The notes beneath the pieces were generated by a model that saw nothing but the letters and a program-made list of their open reading frames with translations, did not search any database and was not told where the DNA came from. Position numbers and translations under genes: made by a program. Positions 42,307 to 54,105 of a stretch of DNA of 64,000 bases are shown piece by piece. This stretch comes from JACVRW01 sp038323835. Lineage in GTDB: Bacteria > Actinomycetota > Thermoleophilia > Solirubrobacterales > Thermoleophilaceae. The stretch lies in NCBI GenBank assembly GCA_038323835.1, contig JBBQHI010000017.1, positions 7,453-71,452 of the forward strand, given 5' to 3'. Within the stretch, counting starts at the first letter, position 1; each line of letters opens with the position of its first letter.

Positions 42307-42687
42307 ATGCCCGCTGTGGACGCGATCGACGGTTACCTGGCGGGCGAGCCCGGCCTGCGGGCCCGGCGCCTGGCCCACGGCGAGTGGGGCATCACAGTGC
42401 CCGGCGAGGTGCTGGAGGCGGACGGCCTCGACGTGGGCATCAGGGTGGCCGATGGGCTGGTCCGCGCGCAGGCCATGGCCCTGCCCGGCGCGCACGAGGT
42501 GGACCCCTGGATGCTGCTGTGGTGGAACCGCCAGACCCGGCTCGTGCGCTTCGCGTGCACGCGCGGGCGCGACATCTGGGTGCACGCGGACATGCCGGTG
42601 GCGGCCGTGGACGAGCGCGGGGTAGACCGCCTGCTGGGCCTGGTGGTTGAGGGCGCGGTGGCGGTCCGGGGCCTCAGGCAGCCCTGA
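42307..42687 (+). CDS. YbjN-like small protein of unknown function
   Basis: A 126-residue alpha-beta protein. Its central DPWMLLWWNRQTRLVRFACT and the RDIWVHADMPVAAVDERGVD segment, followed by a helix, recall YbjN/secretion-chaperone-like folds, but I am not certain of the family. No signal peptide. It is divergent from dtd with 19 bp between starts, and its last 14 bases overlap the convergent TPR gene. Confidence 0.6.
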   Translation: MPAVDAIDGYLAGEPGLRARRLAHGEWGITVPGEVLEADGLDVGIRVADGLVRAQAMALPGAHEVDPWMLLWWNRQTRLVRFACTRGRDIWVHADMPVAAVDERGVDRLLGLVVEGAVAVRGLRQP

Positions 42688-43033
42688 GCCGGTCCCGCAG
42701 CGCGCGGTAGTCGGCGCGGTCGGGGCGCATCCCGGCGGCGAGCACCGCATGGCGGCGCGCCTCGAGGTGGCGGCCCGTCTTCTCGAGCGAACGCCCGAGG
42801 CAGAAGTGCGCGTAGTCGTTCACCGGGTAGCGCTCGACGAGGGCGGCGAACTCGCGCGCGGCCTGCTCGAAGCGCGCGGAGCGGAAGTAGGCGCGGCCGA
42901 GCGCTTCCCGGATCGACCCCTTCTCAGGGTCGAGCCTGCGGGCGCGCTCCAGCGGTACCGATGCGGCCATGAAGTCGCCCGCTTCGAGCAGCTCACTGCC
43001 GCGCTTGAAGAGCTCGTAGACGTTCTCGCTCAC
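42674..43033 (-). CDS. Tetratricopeptide-repeat protein
   Basis: A 119-residue all-helical protein with three TPR-like units (ELFKRGSELLEAGDFMAASV; IREALGRAYFRSARFEQAAR; YAHFCLGRSLEKTGRHLEA). The GTG start overlaps the coaBC stop (GTGA), so the two genes are coupled. TPRs mediate protein contacts; the partner is unknown. Confidence 0.8.
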   Translation of the reverse strand: MSENVYELFKRGSELLEAGDFMAASVPLERARRLDPEKGSIREALGRAYFRSARFEQAAREFAALVERYPVNDYAHFCLGRSLEKTGRHLEARRHAVLAAGMRPDRADYRALRDRLRAA

Positions 43034-44307
43034 CGTTCATCCTCAACGGTAGTAGGCACCCCCGTTCCGGCTCGGAGGCTCTCGACCGCATCCAGGATGG
43101 CAGCGGCCACGAGCTCCTTGGGGCCGAGCGGGACCGGCTGCTCGCCGCCCGCGGTGACGATCGTGACCTCGTTCTCGGCGGAGTCGAACCCGATGTCCAC
43201 CCGCGCGATGTCGTTCACCACGACGGCGTCCAGGCCCTTGCGCTCGAGCTTTCCCCGGCCCCGCGCGACGCCGCCCCCGCCGTGCTCGGCGGCGAAGCCG
43301 ACGAGCGTCTGGCCCGGGCGGCGCAGCGACGAGAGGGAGGCCAGCACGTCGGCGGTGGGCTCCAGCTCGAGCAAAAGCCCGTCCCGCCCGCTCTTGGTGA
43401 TCTTGGTGTCCTCGGGGGTCCGCGGGCGGAAGTCGGCCACCGCCGCGGCCATGAGCAGCACGTCGGCGTTCGGGAACTCCGCGCGGGCGGCGGCCTCGAG
43501 GTCGGCGGCGCTCTCCACCTCCACCACGCGGATCCCGGCGGGCGGGTCGAGCGAGACGTTGGCGGCGATCAGCGTCACCTCGGCGCCGCGCCGGGCCGCC
43601 TCCCCGGCCAGGGCGAGGCCCATCCGTCCGGAGGAGCGGTTGCCGACGTAGCGCACCGAGTCGATGGGCTCACGGGTGCCGCCGGCGGTGACCAGCACAC
43701 GGAGTCCGTCGAGCGAGCGGGGAGCGAACGGTGCGGGCGCGAGGGCCTGTTCCACCGCGGCCAGGATGTCCGCCGGCTCGGCGAGGCGGCCGGTGCCCCA
43801 CTCCCCCTGGGAGGCCAGCCGGCCGGTGCCGGGAGGCACGACCCGCGCCCCCCACGAGCGAAGCAGCTCGAGGTTCGCCCGGGTGGCCGGGTGGTCCCAC
43901 ATGCGGTCGTTCATGGCCGGGGCGAGCACGAGCGGGGCCGTGGACGCAAGGGCCGCGCTGGTGAGCAGGTTGTCCGCGACCCCGTTCGCGAGCTTCGCCA
44001 GCGTGTTGGCCGAGGCGGGCGCCACGCAGAGCACATCCGCCCGGCGCACCAGCTCCAGATGCGAGATCGCGACCTGCGCGGGCTCCGGATCCCCGGGAAA
44101 CGCGCCCCGCGCCGGGTCCGGCTCGAACTCGTCCACCAGCACCGGCGCACCGGTCACGGCCTGAAAGGTCGCCCGGCCAACGAACTGAAGCGACGCCGGC
44201 GTCTGCACCACCCGCACAGAATGCCCGGCCCCCGTGGCCAGGCGCACAACCTCGACCGCCTTGTAGGCGGCTATCCCACCGGTGACCCCCAACAGGACCC
44301 GAGCCAT
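43030..44307 (-). CDS. coaBC: Phosphopantothenoylcysteine decarboxylase/synthetase
   Basis: Two steps of coenzyme A synthesis. The N-terminal flavin-dependent decarboxylase has GVTGGIAAYKAVE, a SANTLAKLANGVADNLL segment, and the PAMNDRMW motif. The C-terminal CoaB (from about residue 185) has VTAGGTREPIDSVRYVGNRS and VVNDI. Length 425. It is downstream of rpoZ, the normal mihF-gmk-rpoZ-coaBC order of actinobacteria. Confidence 0.95.
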   Translation of the reverse strand: MARVLLGVTGGIAAYKAVEVVRLATGAGHSVRVVQTPASLQFVGRATFQAVTGAPVLVDEFEPDPARGAFPGDPEPAQVAISHLELVRRADVLCVAPASANTLAKLANGVADNLLTSAALASTAPLVLAPAMNDRMWDHPATRANLELLRSWGARVVPPGTGRLASQGEWGTGRLAEPADILAAVEQALAPAPFAPRSLDGLRVLVTAGGTREPIDSVRYVGNRSSGRMGLALAGEAARRGAEVTLIAANVSLDPPAGIRVVEVESAADLEAAARAEFPNADVLLMAAAVADFRPRTPEDTKITKSGRDGLLLELEPTADVLASLSSLRRPGQTLVGFAAEHGGGGVARGRGKLERKGLDAVVVNDIARVDIGFDSAENEVTIVTAGGEQPVPLGPKELVAAAILDAVESLRAGTGVPTTVEDER

Positions 44308-44399
44308 GTACTCAGTTTGCCTTCATCCCGCGGGAACGTCGAGGACCGGCCAGCGGATTGCAAGCACCGGTGACGCGAGCGGCCAGCGGCGCGGCCGCG

Positions 44400-44627
44400 T
44401 TACCGGTAGCGGTACTTGATTTTTCCGGCAGCTACCTCTTCAAGAGCGATCTTGAGGTAGTTCTTGGAGCCGGTGTCGACCATCGGCGGCGGGTATTCGT
44501 CGAACGTTCCCTCGCCGAGGTTGTGGTAGTACGAGTTGATCTGGCGCGCGCGCTTGGCGGCGACGATCACCACTGCGTAGTGGGAGTCGACCTGCTCGAG
44601 AAGGTTGTCAAGGCGCGGTTTGATCAC
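44400..44627 (-). CDS. rpoZ: RNA polymerase omega subunit
   Basis: A 75-residue omega subunit that helps assemble RNA polymerase. The GTG start (IKPRLDNLLEQVDSHYAVV) has AAGG 9 nt before it. KRARQINSYYHNLGEGTFDEY and ALEEVAAGKIKY are typical, each cited in part. An in-frame GTG 36 nt further up gives an atypical N-terminal extension. It overlaps the end of gmk by 20 nt. Confidence 0.9.
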   Translation of the reverse strand: MIKPRLDNLLEQVDSHYAVVIVAAKRARQINSYYHNLGEGTFDEYPPPMVDTGSKNYLKIALEEVAAGKIKYRYR

Positions 44628-45171
44628 GTGGGCATACCTTAGCGGCCAGATCCGAGAGCTCACGGGTGGCCCGTTCGAGGTCGTCGTTCACGATCCGGTG
44701 CGGGAACTCATTTCGGGCGGCCAGCTCCTCCCCCGCGACCTCGAGCCGGCGGGCTATCTGCTCGGCGGTGTCGGACCCGCGGCCGGCGAGGCGGCGCCTG
44801 AGGTCTTCGATGGAGGGGGGCTCCACGAAGATCCGGACCGCTTCGGGCAAGGTGTCGCGCACCTGGCGGGCTCCCTGCACGTCTATCTCGAGCACCACAC
44901 CGCGCCCGGGCCGGTCCAGCTCGGAGCGCAGGGTGCCGTAGCGGTGGCCTGCGTATTCGGCGTGTTCGACGAAGTCGCCCGCGCGTACGCGGGAATCGAA
45001 GTCTTCGGCGCTCAGGAAGTGGTAGTCGCGGCCGTGGACCTCACCGTCACGGGGGAGGCGCGTGGTGGCGGACACGGCAAGCGAGAGCCCGTCCACGCGC
45101 TCGAGGAGGGCCTTGATGAGGGTGCCCTTGCCGACGCCGGAGGGCCCGGTGATGACGAGGATCGGCGTTAT
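44608..45171 (-). CDS. gmk: Guanylate kinase, apparently ATA start
   Basis: Phosphorylates GMP to GDP. The frame reads ITPILVITGPSGVGKGTLIK from the ATA, with Walker A GPSGVGKGT, then VSATTRLPRDGEVHGRDYHF and an intact C-terminus (187 residues, normal). There is no ATG, GTG or TTG upstream in frame; the only candidate after ATA is a GTG that would remove the P-loop. The ATA overlaps the mihF TAA stop as ATAA, the same geometry as the ATGA overlaps elsewhere in the window. The start is inferred. Confidence 0.9.
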   Translation of the reverse strand: MTPILVITGPSGVGKGTLIKALLERVDGLSLAVSATTRLPRDGEVHGRDYHFLSAEDFDSRVRAGDFVEHAEYAGHRYGTLRSELDRPGRGVVLEIDVQGARQVRDTLPEAVRIFVEPPSIEDLRRRLAGRGSDTAEQIARRLEVAGEELAARNEFPHRIVNDDLERATRELSDLAAKVCPRDQTAP

Positions 45172-45518
45172 CGCCGGAGGAAGGACACGAGCTCGTTGCG
45201 CTGCCGCTCGGAGAGCCCGCCGATCGTCTTGCTGGGCGAGATCCGGCAGTGCGTGAGGATTCGATTCACCTTCACGCGCCCGTACTTGGGCACGGCCAGG
45301 AGAAGGTCGAAAACCTTGGCGGTGAGCAGGTATTCCGGGGGGTCGAGGAGAAGACCGTGGATCTTCACCCGTCCGGCCTTGAGGTCTCGCTTCAGGCGGG
45401 CGCGACGCGTGCGAATCTCGTTCGCACGGCGAAGTGCGTCCATTCGCTGGGTGAGCGAACGCTCGGGTGCGAGGCCCGCTGGGTGGGGTTTAGCGGGCGA
45501 CTGCGGGGCGGCCGGCAT
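45168..45518 (-). CDS. mihF: Actinobacterial integration host factor
   Basis: A 116-residue basic DNA-binding protein of the mIHF type, with a helix-two-turn-helix region (LLLDPPEYLLTAKVFDLLLA; PKYGRVKVNRILTHCRISPS; TIGGLSERQRNELVSFL). It shapes the nucleoid and supports phage-type integration in mycobacteria. ATG chosen; the first 22 residues are Pro/Ala-rich. It is first of the gmk-rpoZ-coaBC cluster. Its putative promoter implies an almost leaderless mRNA. Confidence 0.92.
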   Translation of the reverse strand: MPAAPQSPAKPHPAGLAPERSLTQRMDALRRANEIRTRRARLKRDLKAGRVKIHGLLLDPPEYLLTAKVFDLLLAVPKYGRVKVNRILTHCRISPSKTIGGLSERQRNELVSFLRR

Positions 45519-45526
45519 GGGCGGCG

Positions 45527-45555
45527 ATAGTACACGCTCCGCCGCGGCCGTCGAG
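45527..45555 (-). promoter_or_regulatory. Candidate mihF promoter (leaderless)
   Basis: On the minus strand CTCGAC (-35-like), a 17-bp gap and TACTAT (-10). The -10 ends 8 nt before the ATG, so transcription would start at or within a few bases of the start codon. No ribosome-binding site precedes the ATG, in agreement. Confidence 0.45.
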
Positions 45556-45589
45556 TCCGCAGACGCGAAAAACCGGCGAATTTCCCTTC

Positions 45590-45604
45590 ACCTCAACCTG
45601 AGGT
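45590..45604. promoter_or_regulatory. Inverted repeat upstream of mihF
   Basis: ACCTCA-ACC-TGAGGT, a perfect 6-bp inverted repeat in the AT-richer part of the pyrD-mihF spacer, about 35 bp upstream of the -35-like element. It may be an operator; no regulator is identified. Confidence 0.35.
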
Positions 45605-45725
45605 TTAACTCGGTTGCGGCTGCTTGAGCGTTTTCGGGTTCTTTGCAGGAGTTTTCACCGGACGGCCGCCGTAGGGCGTTCGGGGGACGCGCGATGATCC
45701 CGCTAGTTACGGAAAAAGCTCCGGG

Positions 45726-46640
45726 TTACCTCACCCGGATTGGGTCACGGTCCCTCCGGCTGGGTTGGGCGGGCGGTCGAGCCGCACCCGCCAGTGAGTT
45801 CAACTCGGCGCCGATGCGGCGGCCGGCGGCCGGATCGCGAAAGCTCTCGGTCCCGACGGCCACGCACCGCGCTCCGGCGGCCAGGAAGTCGGCCGCGTCA
45901 TGTCCGGAGGCGATCCCGCCCATCCCGATCACCGGTATCGAGACGTTCCGGGCCACCGACGACACCTGCTCGAGCGCGATCGCCCGGATCGCGGGGCCCG
46001 AGACACCGCCGGCGCCGCCCCCCAGCCAGGGACCGCCTCCCCGTGGGTCGAGGGCCATGCCCTTGAGGGTGTTGATCAGGGAGAGCGCATCCGCCCCCGC
46101 CCCCTCCGCGGCCCGGCCCACTGCCGCGGGGTCGGTGGCGTTCGGAGTGAGCTTCACGATCAGCGGGCGATCGGTGAGCGGTCGGACCCGGTCCACCGCC
46201 AGCGCGGTCTCGGCCGGGTCCGCGCCCATGATCAGCCCGCTCTCCACGTTGGGGCAGGACACATTCAGCTCGATCATCGCCACCTCCTCGCGGGCGCCCA
46301 CCCGCTCCACCAGGGTGGCCAGCTCGTCCCGGCTGAACCCCATGACCGACACGACCAGCGGCACCGGAAGCTCGGCGAGCTCGGGCAGGTCGTGCGCCAG
46401 GAAGCCCTCCAGCCCGCGGTTCGGCAGCCCGATCGAGTTGATCATCCCCGCCGGGGTCTCCCAGAGGCGCGGGGGCGGATTGCCCTGACGCGGCTCGAGG
46501 GTGATCGTCTTGGACACGAAGGCGTGGAAGGGGAAGCGCTCAAGCAGGGGGTCGCCGAACGCCCGCCGGGCCGCGATCGCATCGAAGGTGCCCGACCCGT
46601 TCAGGACCGGCCCGCCGAGCTCCACCCCGCAGAGGTCCAT
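45726..46640 (-). CDS. pyrD: Dihydroorotate dehydrogenase, catalytic subunit
   Basis: Class 1B flavoenzyme oxidising dihydroorotate to orotate, with PyrK passing electrons to NAD+. Begins MDLCGVELGGPVLNGSGTFD; TPAGMINSIGLPNRG, ELNVSCPNVESG with the catalytic Cys, IVKLTPNATD and IGMGGIASGHDAADFL are all typical. 304 residues. ATG shares a base with the pyrK stop. Last gene of the pyr operon. Confidence 0.94.
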   Translation of the reverse strand: MDLCGVELGGPVLNGSGTFDAIAARRAFGDPLLERFPFHAFVSKTITLEPRQGNPPPRLWETPAGMINSIGLPNRGLEGFLAHDLPELAELPVPLVVSVMGFSRDELATLVERVGAREEVAMIELNVSCPNVESGLIMGADPAETALAVDRVRPLTDRPLIVKLTPNATDPAAVGRAAEGAGADALSLINTLKGMALDPRGGGPWLGGGAGGVSGPAIRAIALEQVSSVARNVSIPVIGMGGIASGHDAADFLAAGARCVAVGTESFRDPAAGRRIGAELNSLAGAARPPAQPSRRDRDPIRVR

Positions 46641-47478
46641 CAGTGGCCCGCCCCGGGAAAGAGCGCGGTGTCGAGCCGCGCGGCATCGAGCACCGGGCCG
46701 TCCACGCACAGCCGCAGGTAGCCGTCCCGGGTGGGCACCACGCAGCCATAGCAAGCGCCGAATCCGCACGCCATGCCCGACTCGAGCGCCAGCTGAGCCG
46801 GAACGCCACGCTCGGCGCAGAGCGCCCGGACCGCCTCGAGCATGGGCGGCGGACCGCACGCGAACACGGTGGCCGCGGGGTCGCGGTCGAGCTCCTCGCG
46901 CAGCAGATCGGTGACCAGCCCGGGCCGTCCCGCGGAGCCGTCGTCGGTGGTGAGCCCCACCTCACCCGCGAACAGGCCGGCCGCGTCGGCGTGCGCCGCC
47001 GAGCGGAACCCGAGCAGCACCGGCGCCGTGGTGGCCAGCTCGTCCTCCAGGCACAGCAGCGGCGCGGTGCCGATCCCTCCACCCACCAGCAGCGGACGGG
47101 TGTCGGGCGCCGCGGGACGCCATCCGATGCCGAGCGGGCCCACCAGGGCGAGCTCCTCGGCTTCTCCGAGGGCGGCCAGCCGGGCCGTGCCGGGGCCCAC
47201 GTCCTCGAGCAGGAACGACAGCTCGAGGCCTCCGGGCGCATTCTCGCTCCGGGCGTGGGAGAACGCGCGCGGGAGGTAGGGCCGCTCCCCGTGGCCGCCG
47301 CCCCAGCCGGATGCGGTGGAGAGCATGTAGAACTGCCCCGGGCGCGGCGCGGGGGCGGGATCGCGGTCGAGGGCGCGGATCAGCGCGTACGCCCCCAGCG
47401 CCGCAACGCCCGAGACCGCGGCCGTGCGGCGCTCGGGCGGGGCCAGGGTGCGCGGCTCGGCCACGCCCGCCGCGTTGC

Positions 47479-47482
<4 letters not shown>
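46640..47482 (-). CDS. pyrK: Dihydroorotate dehydrogenase electron-transfer subunit
   Basis: FAD and 2Fe-2S protein of 280 residues. The flavin-binding barrel is at the N-terminus (RPGQFYML), then the NAD-binding LVGGGIGTAPLL. The C-terminal iron-sulfur site has MACGFGACYGCVV plus a later Cys in LRLCVDGP (C-x4-C-x2-C-x10-C). The GTG overlaps the carB stop (GTGA). A poorly conserved 20-residue Ala/Arg-rich N-terminus precedes the core. Confidence 0.92.
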
Positions 47483-50600
<3,118 letters not shown>

Positions 50601-50601
<1 letters not shown>

Positions 50602-51821
50602 CAGGCGGGGGTGGCCAAGCGCTCCAGGAAGCGGTCGAAGAGGTGCCGCGCGTCGTGCGGGCCGGGCCCGGCCTCGGGGTGGTACTGCACCGTGGAGCCG
50701 GGCACGTCCCGCAGGACCAGGCCCTCGACGGTGCGGTCGTAGAGGCTCAGCTGCTGGAGCTCGGCCGCGCCGAAGTCGGTCTCCCAGCGCACGGGTGCGT
50801 CGGTGTCGAGGCGGCGCTCGCCGCCCGGGCCGAGCACCGCAAAGCCGTGGTTCTGGGAGGTGATCTCGATGCGCCCGGTCTCCAGGTCCTTGACCGGGTG
50901 GTTCGCGCCGCGGTGCCCGAAGGGCAGCTTGAAGGTCTCCAGGCCCACCGCCCGGCAGAGAAGCTGGTGCCCGAGGCAAATGCCCCACACCGGCACCTTC
51001 CCCACCAGGTCGCGCACGGTGTCCACGACATACCCGAGGGCGGCCGGGTCACCGGGGCCGTTGGCGAGGAACACCGCGTCGGGCGAGCGGGCCAGCAGCT
51101 CCTCCGCCGGCGTGGCGCACGGGTAGAGCTCCAGGCGCACGCCGCGCTCGCGCAGGTTGCGCACGATCGAGTCCTTGATGCCGGTGTCGATGCCCACCAC
51201 GAGCGGGCCGGCAGCGTCGGGGTCGAGGATCACGGGCTCGGCGGGGCTGACGTCGCGGGCCAGGTCGCGTCCCGCCATCTCGGGCTCTGCCAGCACCCGC
51301 TCCATGGCGTCGGACTCGGAGGTGGATGCCGGGAACACCCCACCGCGCATGGCTCCGCGGTCGCGGATGTGGCGCACCAGCGAGCGGGTGTCCACGCCGG
51401 TGATCCACGGGATCCCGCAGTCGGAGAGCCAGGTGAGCCAGCCGCCCTCGGCGTGCGCGGCGTCCTCGCGGTCGATGCCCTCGCGCATGATCACCGCTCG
51501 CGCGTGGATGCGGTCGGACTCCATGCAGTCGCGGGACACGCCGTAGTTGCCCACCAGCGGGTAGGTGAAGACCACGATCTGGCCGGCGTACGAGGGGTCG
51601 GTGACCGCCTCCTGGTAACCCGCCATCGAGGTGTTGAAGACGACCTCGCCCAAGCCGGCGCCACCAGCGCCGCCACCGAGGAGCGGAGCGCGATCGTCGA
51701 TCGCGCGAGCACCGGAGGATGTCATCCCGAGCGGAGCGCGATCGTCGATCGCGCGAGCACCGGAGGATGTCATCCCGTCGAAGCGGGTGCCGTCCTCGAG
51801 GAGGAGGTATCCGTGGGTCAA
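50601..51821 (-). CDS. carA: Carbamoyl-phosphate synthase small chain with an in-frame repeat insertion
   Basis: Glutamine amidotransferase subunit (406 residues). The TTG start shares TTGA with the pyrC stop. The GATase domain has the nucleophile in GICLGHQLL and the His/Glu pair in QYHPEAGPGPHDA. After LLLEDGTRFDG the protein carries two 16-residue units (MTSSGARAIDDRAPLG and near-identical), then a Gly/Ala linker, before the normal GEVVFNTSMAGYQE. Family members have about 10 residues there; here about 40. The insertion comes from two tandem palindromic repeats read in frame. The rest is full length. Confidence 0.95.
51676..51774 (+). repeat. Palindromic dispersed repeat, two tandem 48-bp units inside carA
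   Basis: Two near-identical units of period 48 bp (16 codons), each CGAGCGGAGCGCGATC, loop GTC, GATCGCGCGAGCACCGGAGG. The stem GCGCGATC/GATCGCGC has changes in both arms relative to the commonest unit, with pairing kept. The copy pair is entirely in the carA reading frame and adds no stop codon. Confidence 0.9.
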
Positions 51822-53158
51822 GCCACCGCCCCCAGCGCGAAGGTCCGTTCCCGGTAGGCAACGCTGCCGCCGGCCACCGTCATCCGCACCCGGCCGGTGA
51901 GCCGCCGGCCCGCGAAGGCGCAGTTGGAGGAGCGGCTCTCGTAGCCCACCTCCCCCACCTCCCACTCCGCGGCGAGGTCCGCGAGGCAGATGTTCGCCGG
52001 GGACCCGGGTGCGAGCGAGGGCGCTGCGATGCCGAACGGCTCGCCCCCGCAGGTCATGCGCGCCACGAGCGTGCCAAGGTCGAGCACGCCGGGCAGCACC
52101 AGGCCCGAGTGGAGGGCCGCGAACGCGGTCTCGAGGCCGGTCACGCCCATCGGCGCCAGCTCGAACGGCTGCTCCTTCTCCTCGCGGGCGTGCGGCGCGT
52201 GGTCGGTGGCCACGCAGTCGATCGTGCCCGATCGCAGCGCATCGATCAGTGCGAGCCGGTCCTCCTCCGCGCGCAGGGGCGGGTTCATCTTGGCGTTCGT
52301 GTCGAGCGACCGAACGGCCTCGTCGGTGAGAAGCAGGTGATGGGGCGTGGCCTCGGAGGTCACGGAGGTGCCGGCCTCGCGGGCGCGCTCGATGGCCACC
52401 ACCGTCTCGCGCGCGGACACGTGCTGGACGTGGATGCGGCCGCCCTCGTAGGCGGCCAGCGCACAGTCGCGAGCCACCATCGTGGACTCGGAGACCGAGG
52501 GGATGCCGGCAAGTCCGAGCAGGGCCGACACCTCGCCCTCGTGCATCACGCCGGCGCCGGAAAGGCTCGGGTCCTCCTCGTGCAGGGCGATCGTGAGCCC
52601 CGCAAGGCGCTGGTACTGGAGGGCGTGGCGCAGAACCCCGGCCGAGCGCACTGGGAGCCCGTCGTCGGTGAAGCCCGCCGCGCCGGCCTCGGACAGCTCG
52701 GCCATCTCGGTGAGCTCCTCGCCCAGCTGGCCGCGGGTGATCGAGGCGAGGAAGCCGGTGGGTATCCGGGCCTGGGTGCGGGCCCGGTCGCGCAGCGAGC
52801 GCAGGACGGGCGCCGAGTCCACCACCGGGTCGGTGTTCGGCATGGCGAGGATCGCGCAGTAGCCCCCAGCCGCGGCGGCTCTGGTGCCCGAGTCCACGTC
52901 CTCCTCGTCCTCGCGCCCGGGCGTGCGGAGATGCACGTGCGGGTCCACGAAGGCGGGCAGCGCGTGGAGTCCCTCGGCGTCCACCACCTCGGCATCGGGC
53001 GGAGCCTCGAGGCCCTCGCCCACCTCCGCCACCTCGCCGTCTCGCACCAGCAGGTCGGCCAGCCGATCGAGACCCGCGCGCGGGTCGAACAGGTGCGCGC
53101 CCCGCACGAGCAGGGTGGCCGGCGGCGCGGGACTCCGGTCGAGCACGAGTGAGGTCAT
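51818..53158 (-). CDS. pyrC: Dihydroorotase
   Basis: Class I dihydroorotase (446 residues), cyclising carbamoyl aspartate. The metal site HVHLRTPGREDEEDVDSGTR (DPHVHLR) is at about residue 63, followed by MPNTDPVVDS. The C-terminal half has CVATDHAPHAREEKEQPF. The ATG overlaps the pyrB stop (ATGA). The longer frame upstream is a shadow of pyrB. Confidence 0.95.
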   Translation of the reverse strand: MTSLVLDRSPAPPATLLVRGAHLFDPRAGLDRLADLLVRDGEVAEVGEGLEAPPDAEVVDAEGLHALPAFVDPHVHLRTPGREDEEDVDSGTRAAAAGGYCAILAMPNTDPVVDSAPVLRSLRDRARTQARIPTGFLASITRGQLGEELTEMAELSEAGAAGFTDDGLPVRSAGVLRHALQYQRLAGLTIALHEEDPSLSGAGVMHEGEVSALLGLAGIPSVSESTMVARDCALAAYEGGRIHVQHVSARETVVAIERAREAGTSVTSEATPHHLLLTDEAVRSLDTNAKMNPPLRAEEDRLALIDALRSGTIDCVATDHAPHAREEKEQPFELAPMGVTGLETAFAALHSGLVLPGVLDLGTLVARMTCGGEPFGIAAPSLAPGSPANICLADLAAEWEVGEVGYESRSSNCAFAGRRLTGRVRMTVAGGSVAYRERTFALGAVA

Positions 53159-54105
53159 GCGGGCTGCGGCGTCGCGGTCTCGGGAACCCGCGCGTCCTCC
53201 GGCGTCCCGGCGCCGGTGAGAAGCTCGTAGAGCACGGCCATCCGCACGACGACACCCGACTCCACCTGCTCGGCGATCAGCGCCTGGGGCGAGTCGATCA
53301 CCTCGGCCGCCAGCTCTACGCCGCGGTTCACCGGCCCGGGGTGCATCAGCAGCTGGGCCGGGCCCAGGCGGCGGCCGTCGATCTGGTACTGAGCGGCGTA
53401 CTCGCGCAGGGAGGGCACGAAGTTCCCCTGCATGCGCTCGTGCTGCATGCGCAGTGCGTAGACCACGTCGGCCTCGCCCAGGCCGTCGAGCGTGTAGCGC
53501 ACCTCGCACCCGAGCGACTCGATGCCGCGCGGGATGAGCGTGGGCGGCCCGCAGACCGTGACCGAGCAGCCCATGCGCGTGAAGGCCAGGATGCCGGATC
53601 GCGCGACGCGGCTGTGGAGCACGTCGCCCACGATCCAGACGCGCAGCCCCTCGAGCGATCCGAGGCGGCGTCGCAGCGTGTAGAGGTCGAGGAGCGCCTG
53701 CGTGGGGTGCTCGTGCTTGCCGTCCCCGGCATTCACCACGGAGGCGGGCGTCCAGCGGGCCACGAGACCGGCGGCGCCCACGTGGGGCGAGCGGATCACG
53801 ATGGCCGCGGGGTCGTAGGCGGAGAGCGTCTGCACCGTGTCCTTGAGCGACTCGCCCTTGTCCACCGACGAGCCGCTCGACTTGACGCTCACCAGGTCGG
53901 CCGACAGGCGCTTGGCCGCGAGCTCGAACGAGGAGCTGGTGCGGGTCGAGGCCTCGTAGAAGAGGTTGATCACCGTGCGCCCCCGGAGCGTGGGCACCTT
54001 CTTGATCTCGCGGCCGGATACCTCGGCGAAGCTCTCGGCCCGGCTCAGGATGCGCTCGATGTCCTCGCGCGTGACGTCGTCCACCGACAGCAGGTGGCGT
54101 CTCAT
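53155..54105 (-). CDS. pyrB: Aspartate carbamoyltransferase catalytic chain
   Basis: Joins carbamoyl phosphate and aspartate. FYEASTRTSSSFELAAKRL (carbamoyl-phosphate loop, about residue 52), the SSGSSVDKGESLKDT stretch, NAGDGKHEHPTQALLDLYTL and HPGPVNRGVEL are all present. Length 316, no regulatory chain gene nearby, as in most actinobacteria. Overlaps pyrR by 4 nt. Confidence 0.96.
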   Translation of the reverse strand: MRRHLLSVDDVTREDIERILSRAESFAEVSGREIKKVPTLRGRTVINLFYEASTRTSSSFELAAKRLSADLVSVKSSGSSVDKGESLKDTVQTLSAYDPAAIVIRSPHVGAAGLVARWTPASVVNAGDGKHEHPTQALLDLYTLRRRLGSLEGLRVWIVGDVLHSRVARSGILAFTRMGCSVTVCGPPTLIPRGIESLGCEVRYTLDGLGEADVVYALRMQHERMQGNFVPSLREYAAQYQIDGRRLGPAQLLMHPGPVNRGVELAAEVIDSPQALIAEQVESGVVVRMAVLYELLTGAGTPEDARVPETATPQPA

